From NCBI GenBank assembly GCA_006503535.1, contig QYRS01000017.1, positions 452,976 to 516,975 of the forward strand: 64,000 nt of DNA. Reading direction: 5' to 3'. Numbering within the stretch: position 1 is the stretch's first letter; every line of letters starts with the position of its first letter. Below are positions 47,772-62,330 of this stretch, one piece after another. A model generated the notes under the pieces. The model did not search any database. It worked only from the letters and a program-made list of their open reading frames with translations, and was not told the origin of the DNA. The translations under genes and the position numbers were made by a program. Source of the stretch: Arthrinium phaeospermum (lineage: Eukaryota; Ascomycota; Sordariomycetes; Amphisphaeriales; Apiosporaceae).

Positions 47772-50700
47772 ATTATCGTTTATAAATATTTTATTTACTA
47801 TATTAAATTTTATTAAAAACCGATTTTTTATTTATACACTTAATAAATTTAATAAATTTATTAACGTTTTAAACGACTTATAATCGGCTAAATATATTTA
47901 ATACGAAATTTAATCGTCTTAATAAATAATATACGTTAAATCCATATTAAAATAAATAAATTAAAGCGTTAATTAATCGCTTATTTACTTTATCTATTAA
48001 CATTATAATTAAATAAATTTAATTAATAATACTTTTAATTATTATATAATTTATTAATATAATAATTAAATAAATAACTAATTATAAAATTATTTTAAAT
48101 TTCTTTATAGTTTAAATAAAATATATTATTTCGAATTTTAATAACTTATATCGTAACTTTAAAGTAAAAAGGGAGCGGTTAAAATATATTATTAATCGAA
48201 TTTTTATTAAAAAAATAAGTTTTTTTAAACGTTATTTATAATTATTTTTTAAATAAAAAATTATTACTTTAAATCCGCGCTTAAAAAACGTATCGATTTA
48301 AAGAAATAATAATATTTTAAGATTTTAATAATATAAAATCGTTTTATTATATAAAATCTTATATTACTTTAAATAATTTTAATTTTAATTAAATTAATAT
48401 ATATATTATAAAACGATAATAAACTACTTTTTTCCCTATATTCTTATTAATTATTTTACTTATTTCTTATTTTATTTTTAAAAGCGCTATTTTTCGATTT
48501 AATAATAATTAAAAAGTTTAGGCGTAATATAATAAGAAATACCGTAAAAAGCTAGCCGTTTCGAAATACGATTTTAAAGCTTTAAATATATATAAAAATT
48601 TAAGTTTATAAAAAATTTAAAAGCGGTCTTTTATTAAAAACATATTAAAAACATTAATATAAAATTCGAAAAACTTTATAAATAAATAATTAATAAAAAC
48701 CTTTTTTAAATTAATCGAAATTTTATATTAAATAAATAAATTAAATACTTTTTTTAAATATTAAAAATAAAACTTTTTATTATTTAAAAAATAATAATAT
48801 TATTAATAAAATACGATAGAATTCTTTAAACTTTTTAAAAATACAATTTATAAATTTTTAAATATATATAAATAAATTATAAAAACCTATTAATATAACT
48901 TTAAATTTTTTTAACTCGTAATAATTTATTAAAATAAATTAATTTTAATAATTTAAATAAATTAAAAATTAAGAAAAAAACTAAATTATATCGATAATAA
49001 TAATAAAGCGTTTATTTTAAATTATACTTATTACGTTTATTTAAAAAAGAAAAAGGTAATAGTTTAATATAATTACTTTATTTAAAGGTTATAAATTTAT
49101 AATTACTTATCCTTTTTTTTATTTATATACAGTTTTTTAAATAACGAATATTATATAAATAAAAAGTAATAATTTAAAGGAATTTTCGAATCGCTTTTAT
49201 TTATATAATTTATTATTATACTCGTTAAAAAATACCTTATTTTTTTAATTTAAGAAATAACTTTTAAAAACTAATTTATACTTCTTTTATTTATTTATAA
49301 ATAAAATCTTTATTTATTTATTCTTTAATATATTAATTAATTCGTTATTTTTAAATATTATTTTATATTTTATTATAAAACTTTCGATTTTTTTAATAAA
49401 GCGAAAGTTTTTTATATAAATATATACTTTATTATACGTTATATATTCCGAAATATTAACGGGTTTTTTAATTCCTAAAGCTATATATATTAAAATAATT
49501 TAAAATTTAACGGCTAAGATTTCTTTATTAAAAAGCTTATTAAATTAAATACTTTAAAAAATATCTCTTAAAATTAAGTTATAAATTACGTCGATTATTA
49601 ACGTTTTAAAGTTATTTTTTATATATTTAAAAACTTTTTTACTATAATAACAGCTAAATTAAGTATAATTAAACCGGCGATTAAATTAAATATTTCTTAA
49701 ATAATATTATAAATTTTATTAATTAAATTAAACGCTATATTTATTTAAATTATAATTATAATAATTTCTATATTAATTAAAGGTTATAAAATTACTAAAT
49801 TCTATATAGGCGTTCCTATATAAAAAAATTAATATAAAAACCGTTATTATAATAAATACCTTTATAATTCCTTTAAATAAATATATAAAATAACTATTAT
49901 TACCCGCTTTTTAATATAATTAATTTTATCTTTTTTTAAAATTATAATTAACTTATTTATATTATTTACCGTTAAAACTTAAAAAGTTATTTTATTATTA
50001 ATTATTAAATTAAAAATAATTAAATTCGTAGAATAAAAAACGAAATATTTATTTATCGGGAGCGATTTTTATTAAATCGTTAAATAAGCTTATTTTCTTA
50101 ATTAAATATTATAACTTTAAAAATTTAAACTTTTTATATATAAAAAATATTATAACGTTATATATCGAATTTTATAATTAAACCTTTTAATTTATAAAAT
50201 ATAACTATTTATATAATATAATTAATATTAATTCTTTATAATAATATAAAATTATTATTTAATAAAAAATTCAATTATATTAAATTATTAATTATTAATA
50301 TATTTTTCTTAATTTTTATAATTATTCGTTTATTATTTTTATTTTTTAAAGAAATAAAATTTAAAATAAACTTTTTAAATATAATAAATTAAATTATTTT
50401 TTAATTTTATTATTATTACGTTATAAAATTTAATAATATATTAAAGTTTATTAAAAAAATTTTTATTAATATATATTCCTTTTATATTATTATTTATATA
50501 AATTTTAATTAATAATATATCCTATTTTATTTATACTTTTATTTAAAAATAAATATATCGGAATTAATTTAATTTATTAAAATTATATATAATAAGAATT
50601 TTTATATAGTAAAGTTCTTTAGCCGAAGGTTATATATATTTAAAAGTAAATAATAAAAAAGGTTTTAAAAACTTTTATAAAATATTCTTATTTATTTCTT

Positions 50701-53700
50701 TTCTAACGGCGTTTATATACGAAAAAAAAATTAAATATAATATTATAAAAAAAAACTACTTTATAATATTTATATATACGCTTTTTTTAACTCGATTATA
50801 AATAATATATATAATTTTTTTTATTTCGTTATAATTATATTTCGATATTTTATTTATAATTTTTTAATTATTTATTTATTTAAAATTATATATAATATTA
50901 TAAATAAATAAACGAATTAGAAATAAAATAAACGTTTTTATTTAAATTATTATCATTATCGGAATCGTTTTTTTTATATAAAGTAAAATAAATAAATTCT
51001 TTTTACTTTTTATTAAATAAAGCTCGGAATTTTTTATTATCTTAATTATCCCGGTTATTTTAATTATTTTAAGTATTACGGTTATTTCGATCCCGATTTT
51101 ATAATTAGTTTTTATAACGATCTTTACCGTTATAATTAAGTTTATAAAAATTTATTTAACCGGATTTTATTCGGTTAAAACTTAACGAGTTTTATTTAAA
51201 ATCGCTATAATAATTATAATTTTTATTTCGTTAATTATTAAATTATCTTTTTTATAAAAAGGAACGTTTTTATTATTAATATAATAATATTCGGTTATAT
51301 AGTTAGTTATTTTAAGAATAAATTAATTTAAATATTTTTTAATTAAACGAAATTAATTATTTTTATTTAAAGCGGAAATTATATAGCGTTAACTTATTTA
51401 TATACGCTTTAAATACTTATTTATTAATTAAAACGATATTTAAATAATTATTAAAAGCTTTATTTAAAAAATTATTTTAACTTTTTTAACGGCTTTTATA
51501 TAATCTTAAAGAAATTTATCCTACGATATTTAAAAAGTTCGAAATTTTTTTTTAATATTTATAAATATTTTAAATTAAATAATATAAAAAATTAATATTT
51601 AATTTAAATTCTTTAAAACGAATAATTTTATAATATAAATATATTTAATTTTTTATTTTATAAAATTAATTAATATATTCTCATTTTAAATTATATCTTT
51701 AAAGGTAAAATTATTTATAACGAATTATTTTATAATTATAATTAATATAATTTAAACCGTTTTATAAATGTATTTAATATATTATTTTAAAAACTTTATT
51801 AATAAAGTTTTAATTTTTTAATTTAAAATAATTTAATTATTTATTAATATAAAGCGTTACTTTTTAAGAAAGTATAAAAATCTTTTATAAATTATTTATT
51901 ATAATTATATTAAATATTATTACTTATTAAATATTTTTAAAGTTTTTTTTAAAAAAAAGAAGTATTTATAAAATATATTATTAAAATTATAAATAAAACT
52001 ATATTTATTTAAGTCCGTTCGATTAGGTTAAAAATAACTAATTATATTACGTTTTAATTATTAACGTTTTAAATATTATTTTAAAATCTATTATTTAATA
52101 AATAATTATAATTAATTAAAGTATAGTAAATAAGGAAAATTTATAATTAATTTTAAAGTTATAATTTAAATTTAATATTATTTTATTTATAACGTTATAT
52201 TAATTAAATTATTTAAATTTATAAAAAGCTTAAAGTTATTTTATTAAATACTTTTATTTTATACTATAATTAACGGGAAAAGCCTCGCTATTTTTAATAT
52301 AAATAAACGCTTAAAAATATATTAACCTAAACTATTTAAATTAATATTTTTATAAAAATTATTAATTCGCTTATTTATATTAAACTACCGTCTTTTTTAT
52401 TATATTAAAAGTAAATTTAAAAAGTTTTAAAATTAAATTTAATTTAAGCGTCGGCTTAATTTATTTCGATTATTATTTATTTAATATTCGTTATTTTAAT
52501 TAAAATATATTACTAAATTCTTAAAAATATTCGTTTTTAAAATTAAAATCGTTATTATTAATAAAGAAATTATTAAATTTAATAACGTTTTATTTATTTA
52601 TATATAATATTAAAAAATCGATTCGCCGCTATTTTAAAAGAATTAAAGATATCTATTAATTTATATTTTTTTTTATTTTAAAGCTCGCTTTAAATATAAA
52701 ATATTTATTTCAACTTTTTTATAAAAACTTAATAATTTATTATTTATATATCGATTAAATCGTTTAACTTAATTTAAATATTAATATTTAATTACTTTAA
52801 ATTATAAATTACTATTCGATTTTTTATTAAAAAGTAATTTAAAGAATTACGATATTATTTATTTTTAAAACTAATAATATTTAAATACTTTTCCTAATAA
52901 ATACGCCGTTTTATTTATACTATTTTAAATTAATTATCGTTATTATTTTTAAACTAAATATTAAAGTTTTTATAATTATTAATAACTTAAATTATTTATA
53001 TAAATTTATTTTAATAATAATATATTTAATTAATTAACTTTAATTATTTATAATTAAAAATTCTATTTTTAATTTATTATATTTATAAATAAATAATTAA
53101 AACGAAGAAAAATATATAATAATTATTTAAATATAACGCGATAAAGTAAAAAAAATATATATTTATAAACTTAAATTTAATTAATAAATTAAAACAAATT
53201 ATAGCATTTTACTTTTATAAGAATTAAGTTATTATAAAATATAATAAAAATAAGCTTAAATTTAATTTAATAACTACTTATATATTAAAAAGAATTTTTT
53301 ATTTATTTAAAAATTATAATATTTCTTAAGAAATATAAAAAGATTATTATATAAGCTTAAATTTAACCTAAATAATATATCTTTTAAAATTAATTACCGT
53401 TTAATTTAAAATAATTATATATTTAATTTAAATTTAACGCGAATTTTATAATTATTTATAAAAAAATCGTAATGGTTTAATATTAATAATTAATTTATAT
53501 AATTAATACTTAATTAAAATCTAATTAAATAAAAATTAATTAAAATTAATTAAATATATATGCTTTTTTATTAAAATATAGTAAATTTAAATTTAATTTT
53601 ATATAATTAATTACGAATTATAAAATAATATCCGTTTAAATTTAAATTTAATTTAATAAATTAAAAAGTAATAATAATTTAATTTAATATCTTTTTAATT

Positions 53701-53720
53701 AAAAAAGAAATATTATATTA
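47772..53720. other. Interior of the outer element beyond the nested insertion, mostly unreadable
   Basis: Minus-strand translation directly after the insertion point looks like the end of an RNase H domain. Further to 53,720 the DNA is a mosaic of AT-rich sequence with scattered CG-containing islands. I could not assign gag or reverse transcriptase motifs in any frame. Confidence 0.4.
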
Positions 53721-53889
53721 TATATATCGTTATATAATAAAGTATAATTAAATAATAATAAATAAAAAAAAAAAGGGGCCGATTTAATATAAAAAAAATT
53801 TAATTTAAATAAATTAAAAATAAAATATCGATTTAATCTTATTTTATTTATTTAATTTAATTTATTTATTAATAAACTCGCGTATTAAT
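53721..53889 (-). repeat. LTR of the outer element (5' LTR by orientation)
   Basis: Matches 38,771-38,936 (same AAAAGGGGCC landmark, then AATATAAAAAAAAT, and a common ending AAACTCGCGTATTAAT versus AAACTCGTATATTAAT). It is more strongly AT-shifted than the other copy. Confidence 0.75.
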
Positions 53890-53894
53890 TTTTA

Positions 53895-54880
53895 TATAAT
53901 AAATTAATTAATTATATAATAATTAATTAATATTAAATTAATAATAATATATTAAAAAAATTATTTATTAATTTTAATTTATTTATTTTTATTTATTAAT
54001 AATAACTTTTTTAATTAATTAACTTAATTCGCGATTTTATTATATCGATTTTTATTAAATTTATTTAAAAGTTTTATAATTTTTAAAACTTTATTTTTAT
54101 TATATATATATAAATACGTTTTTTATTATTTAATAATTTTAATAACGATTTTTATTATTATATATTTTATATATATAAATATATATAAAAAATTATATAT
54201 AAATTAATATATATTAAAATACGATTTTAAATATTTTAAAATCGAATTTTTTAAAAATAATATAATAATTATAAAAATAAAACTTTTTAAAAAAATAAAA
54301 TTTAATTAATAATATAACGGTATTAATTTTATTAAATTATTAAAAATATTTTTTATAAATATATATAATATATCGTTATTATTATTAATAATTATTATAA
54401 TATATAAATAAATATTAAATATAAATAATATTATAAATATATAATATTAAAAAAATTAAAATTAAAAAAATAATAATATATATATATTTATAAAAATTTA
54501 TATTTATTTTAAAAGTTTTTTTTAAAAAACTTTATATAAATCGATATTTATATATTAATTTTAAAAATTTTATTATTTAATATAAATTTTTTAATAAATT
54601 TAAAATTTATATAATATAATAAATAATTTTTTTTAAAAATTAAATATAATATTATTATAAATTTTAAATTTATTTTAAACTTTTTATTATAAAATATAAT
54701 AATTAATTATAATTAAAAATTATAATAAATATAATTTAATATTTAATATTTATTATTATTAAAAATTTAATTTTTTTAATTTTATTATTTAAAATATTCA
54801 TTTATTTTAATACGGAATTATTATTAATTTATATTATTATTTATTTATTCTTTATTATTTATATTAATTATATATAATAT
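53895..54880 (-). repeat. Repeat family copy 3 (inverted)
   Basis: Reverse complement of copy 2: CGCGATTTTATTATATCGAT near 54,032 corresponds to its 38,232-38,251 landmark. The copy starts at the right LTR of the outer element, so the nested retrotransposons are flanked by inverted copies of the same family. Confidence 0.7.
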
Positions 54881-55604
54881 ATATTAAAAAAAAATTAAAT
54901 AAAGAAATATTTTTAATATAAACAATATTAAAATTTATATTAATTTTAATTTAAAATAAATATTTATTAATTCCTTTTTTTAATTAATTAAATTATAAAT
55001 TTAAAATATAAAACGGAAATTTTAAAAAAATTAATTATATTATAATTTATAAATTAATAAAAAAAGTTTATTTATTTAAAAATAAAAATATAAAATAAAT
55101 ATTTTTATAAAATTTATTAAAATAAATAAATAATATTAAATTATTTCGAATTAAATTTTATAAAAAATAAATTATTTAATTTTATTTTTATTAAAATTAA
55201 TTTTTTTATTTATAAAGTTATTTTTTAAAATTTTTCATTTTAAAATAATATTTATTATAATAAAATAAACGGTTTTATATTTAAAATAAAATTATAAATT
55301 AAAAAAAATATTATTATTTAATTAATATATATATTAATATTAATTATATTTTTTTTAATAATTAAAATTTTATATTTAATTTTAAATATTTATTAATAAT
55401 ATATTTTTTATTAATATTAAAATATTAAAAATTATAATTATTATTATATTATAAATTAAATAATTAAATTTAAAATATTAAATTAAAATAAATAATTAAA
55501 TAAATAATAATAATTTTTTTAATATATTTTAAAAATTAATTTTAATTTTAATAATAACTATTATATTAATTAATAAATTAAACTTTTAATTATATAATTT
55601 AATA

Positions 55605-56150
55605 AATTAATAATCGGATATAAAGGTATATATTAAGTCGAGGGTTTAAATCCTTTTAAAAGCGTCGTTTTTTAGCTTTTATTACGATAAAAAGTAGGGT
55701 TTATTATTATATTATACCGGATCGATAAGAATTAACGGATCGATTTAATTCGTAACTATAGTTAATATATACCGATTAAATATATTAATACTTATATAAA
55801 AAACTTATAAAAAGTTAATTATATTATATAATATTAAATATAATATTAAGCTTAAATTTAAAACTTAATATATAACGTTTAAATTTAAATCCGATTATTT
55901 AATTAATTAATTAAAGGCTTATTATATATATTAAAGTTTTATTTAATATTATTATTTATATACTTATAATAAATTTAATATAGTTTTTTTAATATAATTT
56001 TTAATTAATTAATAAAATATTTACCCTTTTAAACTTATATTTATTTTATAAATTCTATTTATTAAAATTAATTTAATTAAATTAATTAAATTATATAATA
56101 GCCTCGCTATAAAATAAAGTTTATTTATATTTAAATTAAACTAATAAAAA
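55605..56150 (+). repeat. Left member of a 0.5-kb direct repeat pair
   Basis: Aligns with 61,840-62,330 through many shared blocks: AAAGGTATATATTAAG, GGTTTAAATC, TTAATTATATTATATAATATTAA, and the end TAAAATAAAGTTTATT. This copy is less decayed and retains CG sites (for example CGGATCGATAAG near 55,727). Confidence 0.65.
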
Positions 56151-57574
56151 AATTAATAAAATAATTATTAAATATATAAATATAATAATATAATTATATT
56201 ATTTTTAAATTTAATTATTATAAATAAATTATTATTAATAATATTTTAATTTTTTAAAATTATATTTTTATTAATATTAAATTTAATATAATTTTAAAAA
56301 TATAATATTTATTTTTCGAAATAATTTTTATTTTATTTTATATTTTATTAAATATTTTTATAATAAACAAAATTATTAATATAATTAATTTAATAAATAT
56401 AAAAAAAGATTTAATATTTTATAAATTTTATAATTAATTTAAATTTATTTATTAAAAATAATAAAAAATTTAAATATAAATAATTTATTTAAATTAGAAT
56501 TTTATATAATAATATTATTATTAAATATTAAACAATTTATTTTATAATTAAAAATAAATATTTTTATTAATTTTTATATTTATTTTTAATTTTTAATATT
56601 TATTAATAAAATTAAAAAATATTATTAATATATTTCGAAATATAAATTAATAAATATTTAATTTATATTTTAAAAAATAAATAAGAATTTTATTTATTAA
56701 AAATAATATAATTAAAAATTTAATAATTAATTTTATTTATTAATTATTAAATATAAATTTTTTTAATAATATTTATAATAAATTATATAAATAAAATCGA
56801 TTTAAATAAATTAATAAATTAATTTTTTATATTTATTATTTATATATATAAATAAATAATTAAAAAAATTAAATAATTATAAATTTTAAAGTTTTAAATA
56901 AAATTATAATATTTAATAATTATTTTATATTATTTTAATAAATTATTATTAAATTATTAAAAAAATATTATATAATAAATATTATAAATTTTTTTAATTA
57001 ATTTTTAATTTATTTTTAAATATTAATATTTATTTATAATAATAAATATTAAAAATTTAAAAAAATTTATTATAATATAATAAGTTTTATAATATTTTAA
57101 TTTATATAAAAATTTATAAATTAATTATTAAAAACATTTATTATATTTTATAAAACTTTTATAAAAATTTCTTTTTTAAATATTTTTAAAAATTATTTAT
57201 ATTATTTAATATTATTTTTTCGTTTTTTATAAAAAAATATATTATTTAATTTAAAAAAAAATTAAATTATTTTTTAATCGAACTTTTTAATTTTTTTATT
57301 AATAAATTTATCGTTTTTAAATAATTTATTTTTAAAATAATTTTAATTATTAAAATAATATTTAAAAATTAATAGTTTTTTATAATATTTAATTTCGTAT
57401 TATATTTAAATACTTAAATTTATATATAAATATAAAATAATATTATTTATAAAAAAATATAAAATAAATAAAATAATTAATAATAATATTAATAAATATA
57501 ATATTTATTAAATTAATATATTATAATTCGATTTAAAAAGAATTTAATTTCTTTATTTATTTAAATTTTTTTTT

Positions 57575-58745
57575 AATATATATTATATATATAATATAAT
57601 AATAAGGAATAAATAAATAATAATATAAATTAATAATAATTTTATATTAAAAAATAAATATTTTAAATAATAAAGTTAAAATAATTAAGTTTTTAGCGAT
57701 AATAAATATAAATATTAAGCCCTTTTTTTATTATAATTTTTAATTATAATTATTTATTATCCTTTACGATATAAAGTTTAAAATAAACCCGAGGCTCGCG
57801 ATAATATTATATTTAATTATTAAAAAAAGAATTACTTATTTATTATATAAGTTTAAAATTTATTAGAATTATTCATATTAAATAATAAAATTTTTAAAAT
57901 TAATATATATAAATATTAATTTTATATAGGTTTTTAAAAAAGTTTTTAAAAATAAGTATAAATTTTCACAATATATACTTTTTAAAATTTATAATTTTTT
58001 TTTTTTTATTATATATATATATATATATATTATTTTTTATTTAATTTTAATCTTTTTTATATTATTATATTTTATAATATTATTTATATTTTAATATTTA
58101 TTTATATATTATAATAATTATTAATAATAATAACGACGTTATATATATACGTTTATAAAAAGTGTTTTTAATAATTTCGATAAAATCGACGCCGTTATAT
58201 TAATAATTAAACTTTAACTTTTTAAAAAACCTTATTTTCGCGATTATTATATTATTTTTAATAAATTCGATTTTTAAATATTTAAAACCGCGTTTAATAA
58301 TATATTTTTTAAATTATTATAATACGTAATTTTTTATATATATAACTTATACGTTATATATAAAATATACGGCGGCGAAAACCATTATCGAGATTATTAA
58401 ACGATAAAAAGCGTATTTATATATATAAAACGGAAATAAGCTTTAAAAACCGCGAAGTTTTTAATTAAGTTTAACGAAAGCCGATATAATAAAATCGCGA
58501 ATTAACTTAATTAATTAAAAAAAAAGTCGTTATTAATAAATAAAAATAAATAAACCGAAATAAATAAATAATTTTTTAATAATAATATATTATTATTAAT
58601 TTATTATTAATCGGTTATTATATAATTAATTAATTATATATTTATTTAATTTAATTTATCGTATAAAAATAATAAGTTTTATATAAATTTTCTTTTTAAT
58701 ATAAATAATAAATTAATGTTTTTTATAAAACGGTTAATTTCTTTA
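57575..58745 (+). repeat. Repeat family copy 4 (full length)
   Basis: About 1.17 kb, closest to copy 2, with better-preserved GC in places: AAACCCGAGGCTCGCGATAA near 57,784 and AAAATCGACGCCG near 58,180. It ends with TTTTATAAAACGG, like copy 2. Confidence 0.75.
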
Positions 58746-59029
58746 TTATTATTTAAAATATTATATATTTTAAAATTATATATATTATTATTATTTAAAG
58801 GAATAATTATTATTTTAAATTAATAATATTTAAAACGAAAATTTAAAAATATATTTTTTTATTTTAAATTTAATTATAAATAAATAAAAATTAAATTATT
58901 AAAATAATTCTTTTTATTATTTTTATTAATTAATATTTATTTAATATAAAAATTAAATATAATGTTTTAAATAAAAAATAAGATATTTAAAATTTATTAT
59001 AATTATTTTATATAAATATTAATTTATTA

Positions 59030-60960
59030 TTTATAATAAAAGAAATATATATAAAATTTATTATTTTATATATAATAAATTAAATTAAATAAAAATATAA
59101 ATTAATTAATTATATTATAATTGATTAATAATAAATTAATAATAATATTTTTATTTAAAAAATATTTATTAATTTTAATTCTTTTATTTTTTATTTATTA
59201 ATATTTTAATATTATTTATTTTATTATTTTATTATAATAAATTTATATATAATAATTAAAAATTAATATAACTTTTATTTTATATTTATATAACTTTTTT
59301 TTTAATTTTATAAAAACGCGATATTCGTTATTAAAATTATAAAAAAATCGATTATTCTTTTTTTTAATTTTTCTTTTTTAAATAATTAAAAAAAATATAA
59401 ATATAAAGCTATTTTTTATTTCGATTTTTAAAATATTATATTATTAATATTTTAACGATATTAAAATATTTTAATTTAATAAATTAAGAAATTTAATAAA
59501 ATATTTCGGTTTTAAAATATTATAATATATAATTAATAAATAAGTTTTTTAAAATTATTAAAAATATTTTTTATAAATATATATATATATTATTTTTAAT
59601 ATTAATATTTATTATATATATAAATAAATATTAAAATTTAAATAATTATATATATTTAAATATATATAAAATTAAAATAAAAATAATAATATATATATAT
59701 ATATATATATTATATAAAAAAAAAATTATAAATTTTAAAAAATATATATTATAAACTTTATATTTATTTTTAAAAATATTTTTTAAAAATTTATATAAAT
59801 CGATATTTATATATTAATTATAAATATTTTATTATTTAATATAAATAATTTTTAATAAATTTTAAATTTATATAATATAACGATTATTTTATAAAGATAT
59901 TATTTTTTATATAAAATTAAATTAAATAAATATATAATTATTAATTATATAATAATTAATTAATAATAATCGATAATAATATATTTATTAAAAAATTATT
60001 TATTAATTTCGTTTTATTTCTCGTTTATTAATATTTCGATATTATTTATTTTATTTTATTATAATAAATTTTCGAATAACGATTAAAAATTAATATAAGT
60101 TTCTTTTTATATTTATACGATTTGTTTTTAATTTTATAAAAACGCGATATTTGTTATTAAAACGAAAAAACCGATCGTTATTATTTCCGATTTCTTTTTT
60201 TTTTTTATTTTTTATTAAATAATAAAAAAAGAATATAAATAAAATTATTTTTATTTCGATTTTCGAAATATTATATTATCGACGATTTTATTAATATCGG
60301 GATATTTTAATTTTAATAAATTAATAAATTTAATAAAATATTTCGATTTTAAAGCGTTATAATATATAATTAATAAAATAATTTTTTCGGAATTTTTAAA
60401 AGCGTTTTTTATAGGCGCGTATAATATAACGTTATTATTATATTAATATTCGTTATAATATATATAAATAAGTATTAAATTTAAATAATTATATATATAT
60501 TTAATATTATATAAAAATTAAAATAATAAATAATAACGTATATATATATATATATAAAAAAGAAAAATAAATTTTAAATTTTAAAAAGCGTATATTATAA
60601 GAATTTATATTTATTTTTAAAAGCTTTCTTTAAAAATTTATATAAATCGATATTTATATATATTAATTTAAAAAATTTATTATTTAAAAAAAAACAATTT
60701 CTAATAAATTTTAAATTTATATAATATAAGTAATTTTTTTTTTAATAATTAAATATATATTATAAATTTTAAATTTTTTTAAATTTTATATTATAAAGAA
60801 TAATAAATAATTATAATTAAAAGTTATACGAAAAAGGGATTTAAAATTTATTATTTTTATTATTAAAGGTTTAATTTTTTTAATTTTATTATTTAAAATA
60901 TTTATTTATTTTAATATAAATTATTATTAATTTATATTATTATTTATTTATTTTATATTA
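59030..60960 (-). repeat. Two tandemly placed inverted family members with a variant middle
   Basis: Two units, about 59,030-59,890 and 59,930-60,960, are similar to each other (shared TTTTATAAAAACGCGATATT at 59,309 and 60,133). Their ends match the reverse complement of the family above, but the middle segment differs from copies 2-4, suggesting a second subfamily. Confidence 0.55.
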
Positions 60961-61839
60961 TTTATAATTATATATATATATAAAAAATAAAAAAAAATTT
61001 AAATATATATAAATAAATAATTTTTATTTTAATAATTAAATATAATATTTTTATAAATTTTAAATTTATTTTAAATTTTATATTATAAAAATAATAAATA
61101 AATCTAATTAAAATTATAATAAAAAAAAGGTTTAAAATTTTTATTTATTATTATTAAAACTTAATTATTTTAATATAAAATTATTTATTTCTTTTTTATT
61201 ATTTATATTAATTATATATAATATAAAAAATTTAAATAAATTAATTTTTTTATAATAATTTTTAATTAAATTTAATATATTTTTATAAATATTTTTTTAT
61301 AATATTATTAATAATAATTATATTATAACTTTTTTTAATAAATTAAATATTTTAATTTAAATTAATTAAAAACTTTTATTATTAATCTTTTTTTTATTTC
61401 TCGATTTTATTTATTAATATATATATTATTATTATTTATTATAATTTAAATTAATTATAAATAAAATTATATAAAAATATTTCCTTTTTTTAATATTAAA
61501 TATAAATAAACTATTAATATTATTTTATATATTCTTATATTAATAAGAAATTAAACTTATAATTTAAATCTTTTATATATTTTTAATTATTAAAAATTTA
61601 ATTTTTATTAAATTTATTTTACTATTTTTAATTATTTAATTAATTTATTAATAAATTAATAAAAAGTTATATTTAAAAAAGAAGTTTTTAATATATATAT
61701 TTTTAATAAAATAATAGTTTTATTAAAAAATACTTTTAATAAAATATTAAAGTTTAAATTATTTATTAAAAAATTAATTATTTAATAACTTTATATTATT
61801 TTAATTTATATAATTTAATAAATAAATAATTAAATATAA

Positions 61840-62330
61840 AAGTATATATTAAATTATAGGTTTAAATTTATTAAAAATATTATTTTTTAAACTTTTATTA
61901 TAATAAAAATAAAGGTTTTTTATTATTATAATAAATTAATATAATTAATAATCGTTTTTAATTTATAATTATAATTAATATCGATTAAAATATATTATAT
62001 TTATATAAGTAATTTTTAAAAATTAATTATATTATATAATATTAAGTTTAAATTTAAAATTTTATAAATACGTTTAATTTTAAAATTAATATTTTAATTA
62101 AATAATTTAAAACGTTATTATATTTATTAAAATTTATTTAATATTATTTATTATATATTTTATAATAAATTTAATATAATTTATTTATTATAATTTTTAA
62201 TTAAATAATAAAGTATATATATTTTTAAACTTATATATTCTATATAATTTATTTATTATATTAATTTTATTAATTTAATTTTATAAAGGCTTTATTATAA
62301 AATAAGGTTTATTAAATTAAAATAAAATTA
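61840..62330 (+). repeat. Right member of a 0.5-kb direct repeat pair
   Basis: Partner of 55,605-56,150, starting about 6.2 kb further right in the same orientation. Almost all differences are C/T or G/A, with small deletions. The pair could be LTRs of a further, heavily rearranged element. Confidence 0.6.

Larger units (their letters stand above)
38771..53889 (-). mobile_element. Outer Ty3/Gypsy-type LTR element, split by a nested insertion
   Basis: Bounded by two direct repeats of about 167 bp (38,771-38,936 and 53,721-53,889) that share a poly(A) run followed by GGGGCC, the word AAACTCG and the end TATTAAT. Without the nested element the length is about 8.2 kb. Translation of the minus strand gives integrase between 40,720 and 40,260, and an RNase H-like end just beyond the insertion (about 47,900-47,780), so the element reads right to left. 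Its reverse transcriptase and gag could not be traced with confidence in 48,000-53,700. Severe RIP decay means it is inactive. Confidence 0.7.

Noticed and set aside
55630..55660. GGGTTTAAATCC resembling a T-arm of a tRNA in the AT block
   Set aside because: It is part of the 0.5-kb repeat, recurs in decayed form in the partner copy at about 61,858, and has no cloverleaf.
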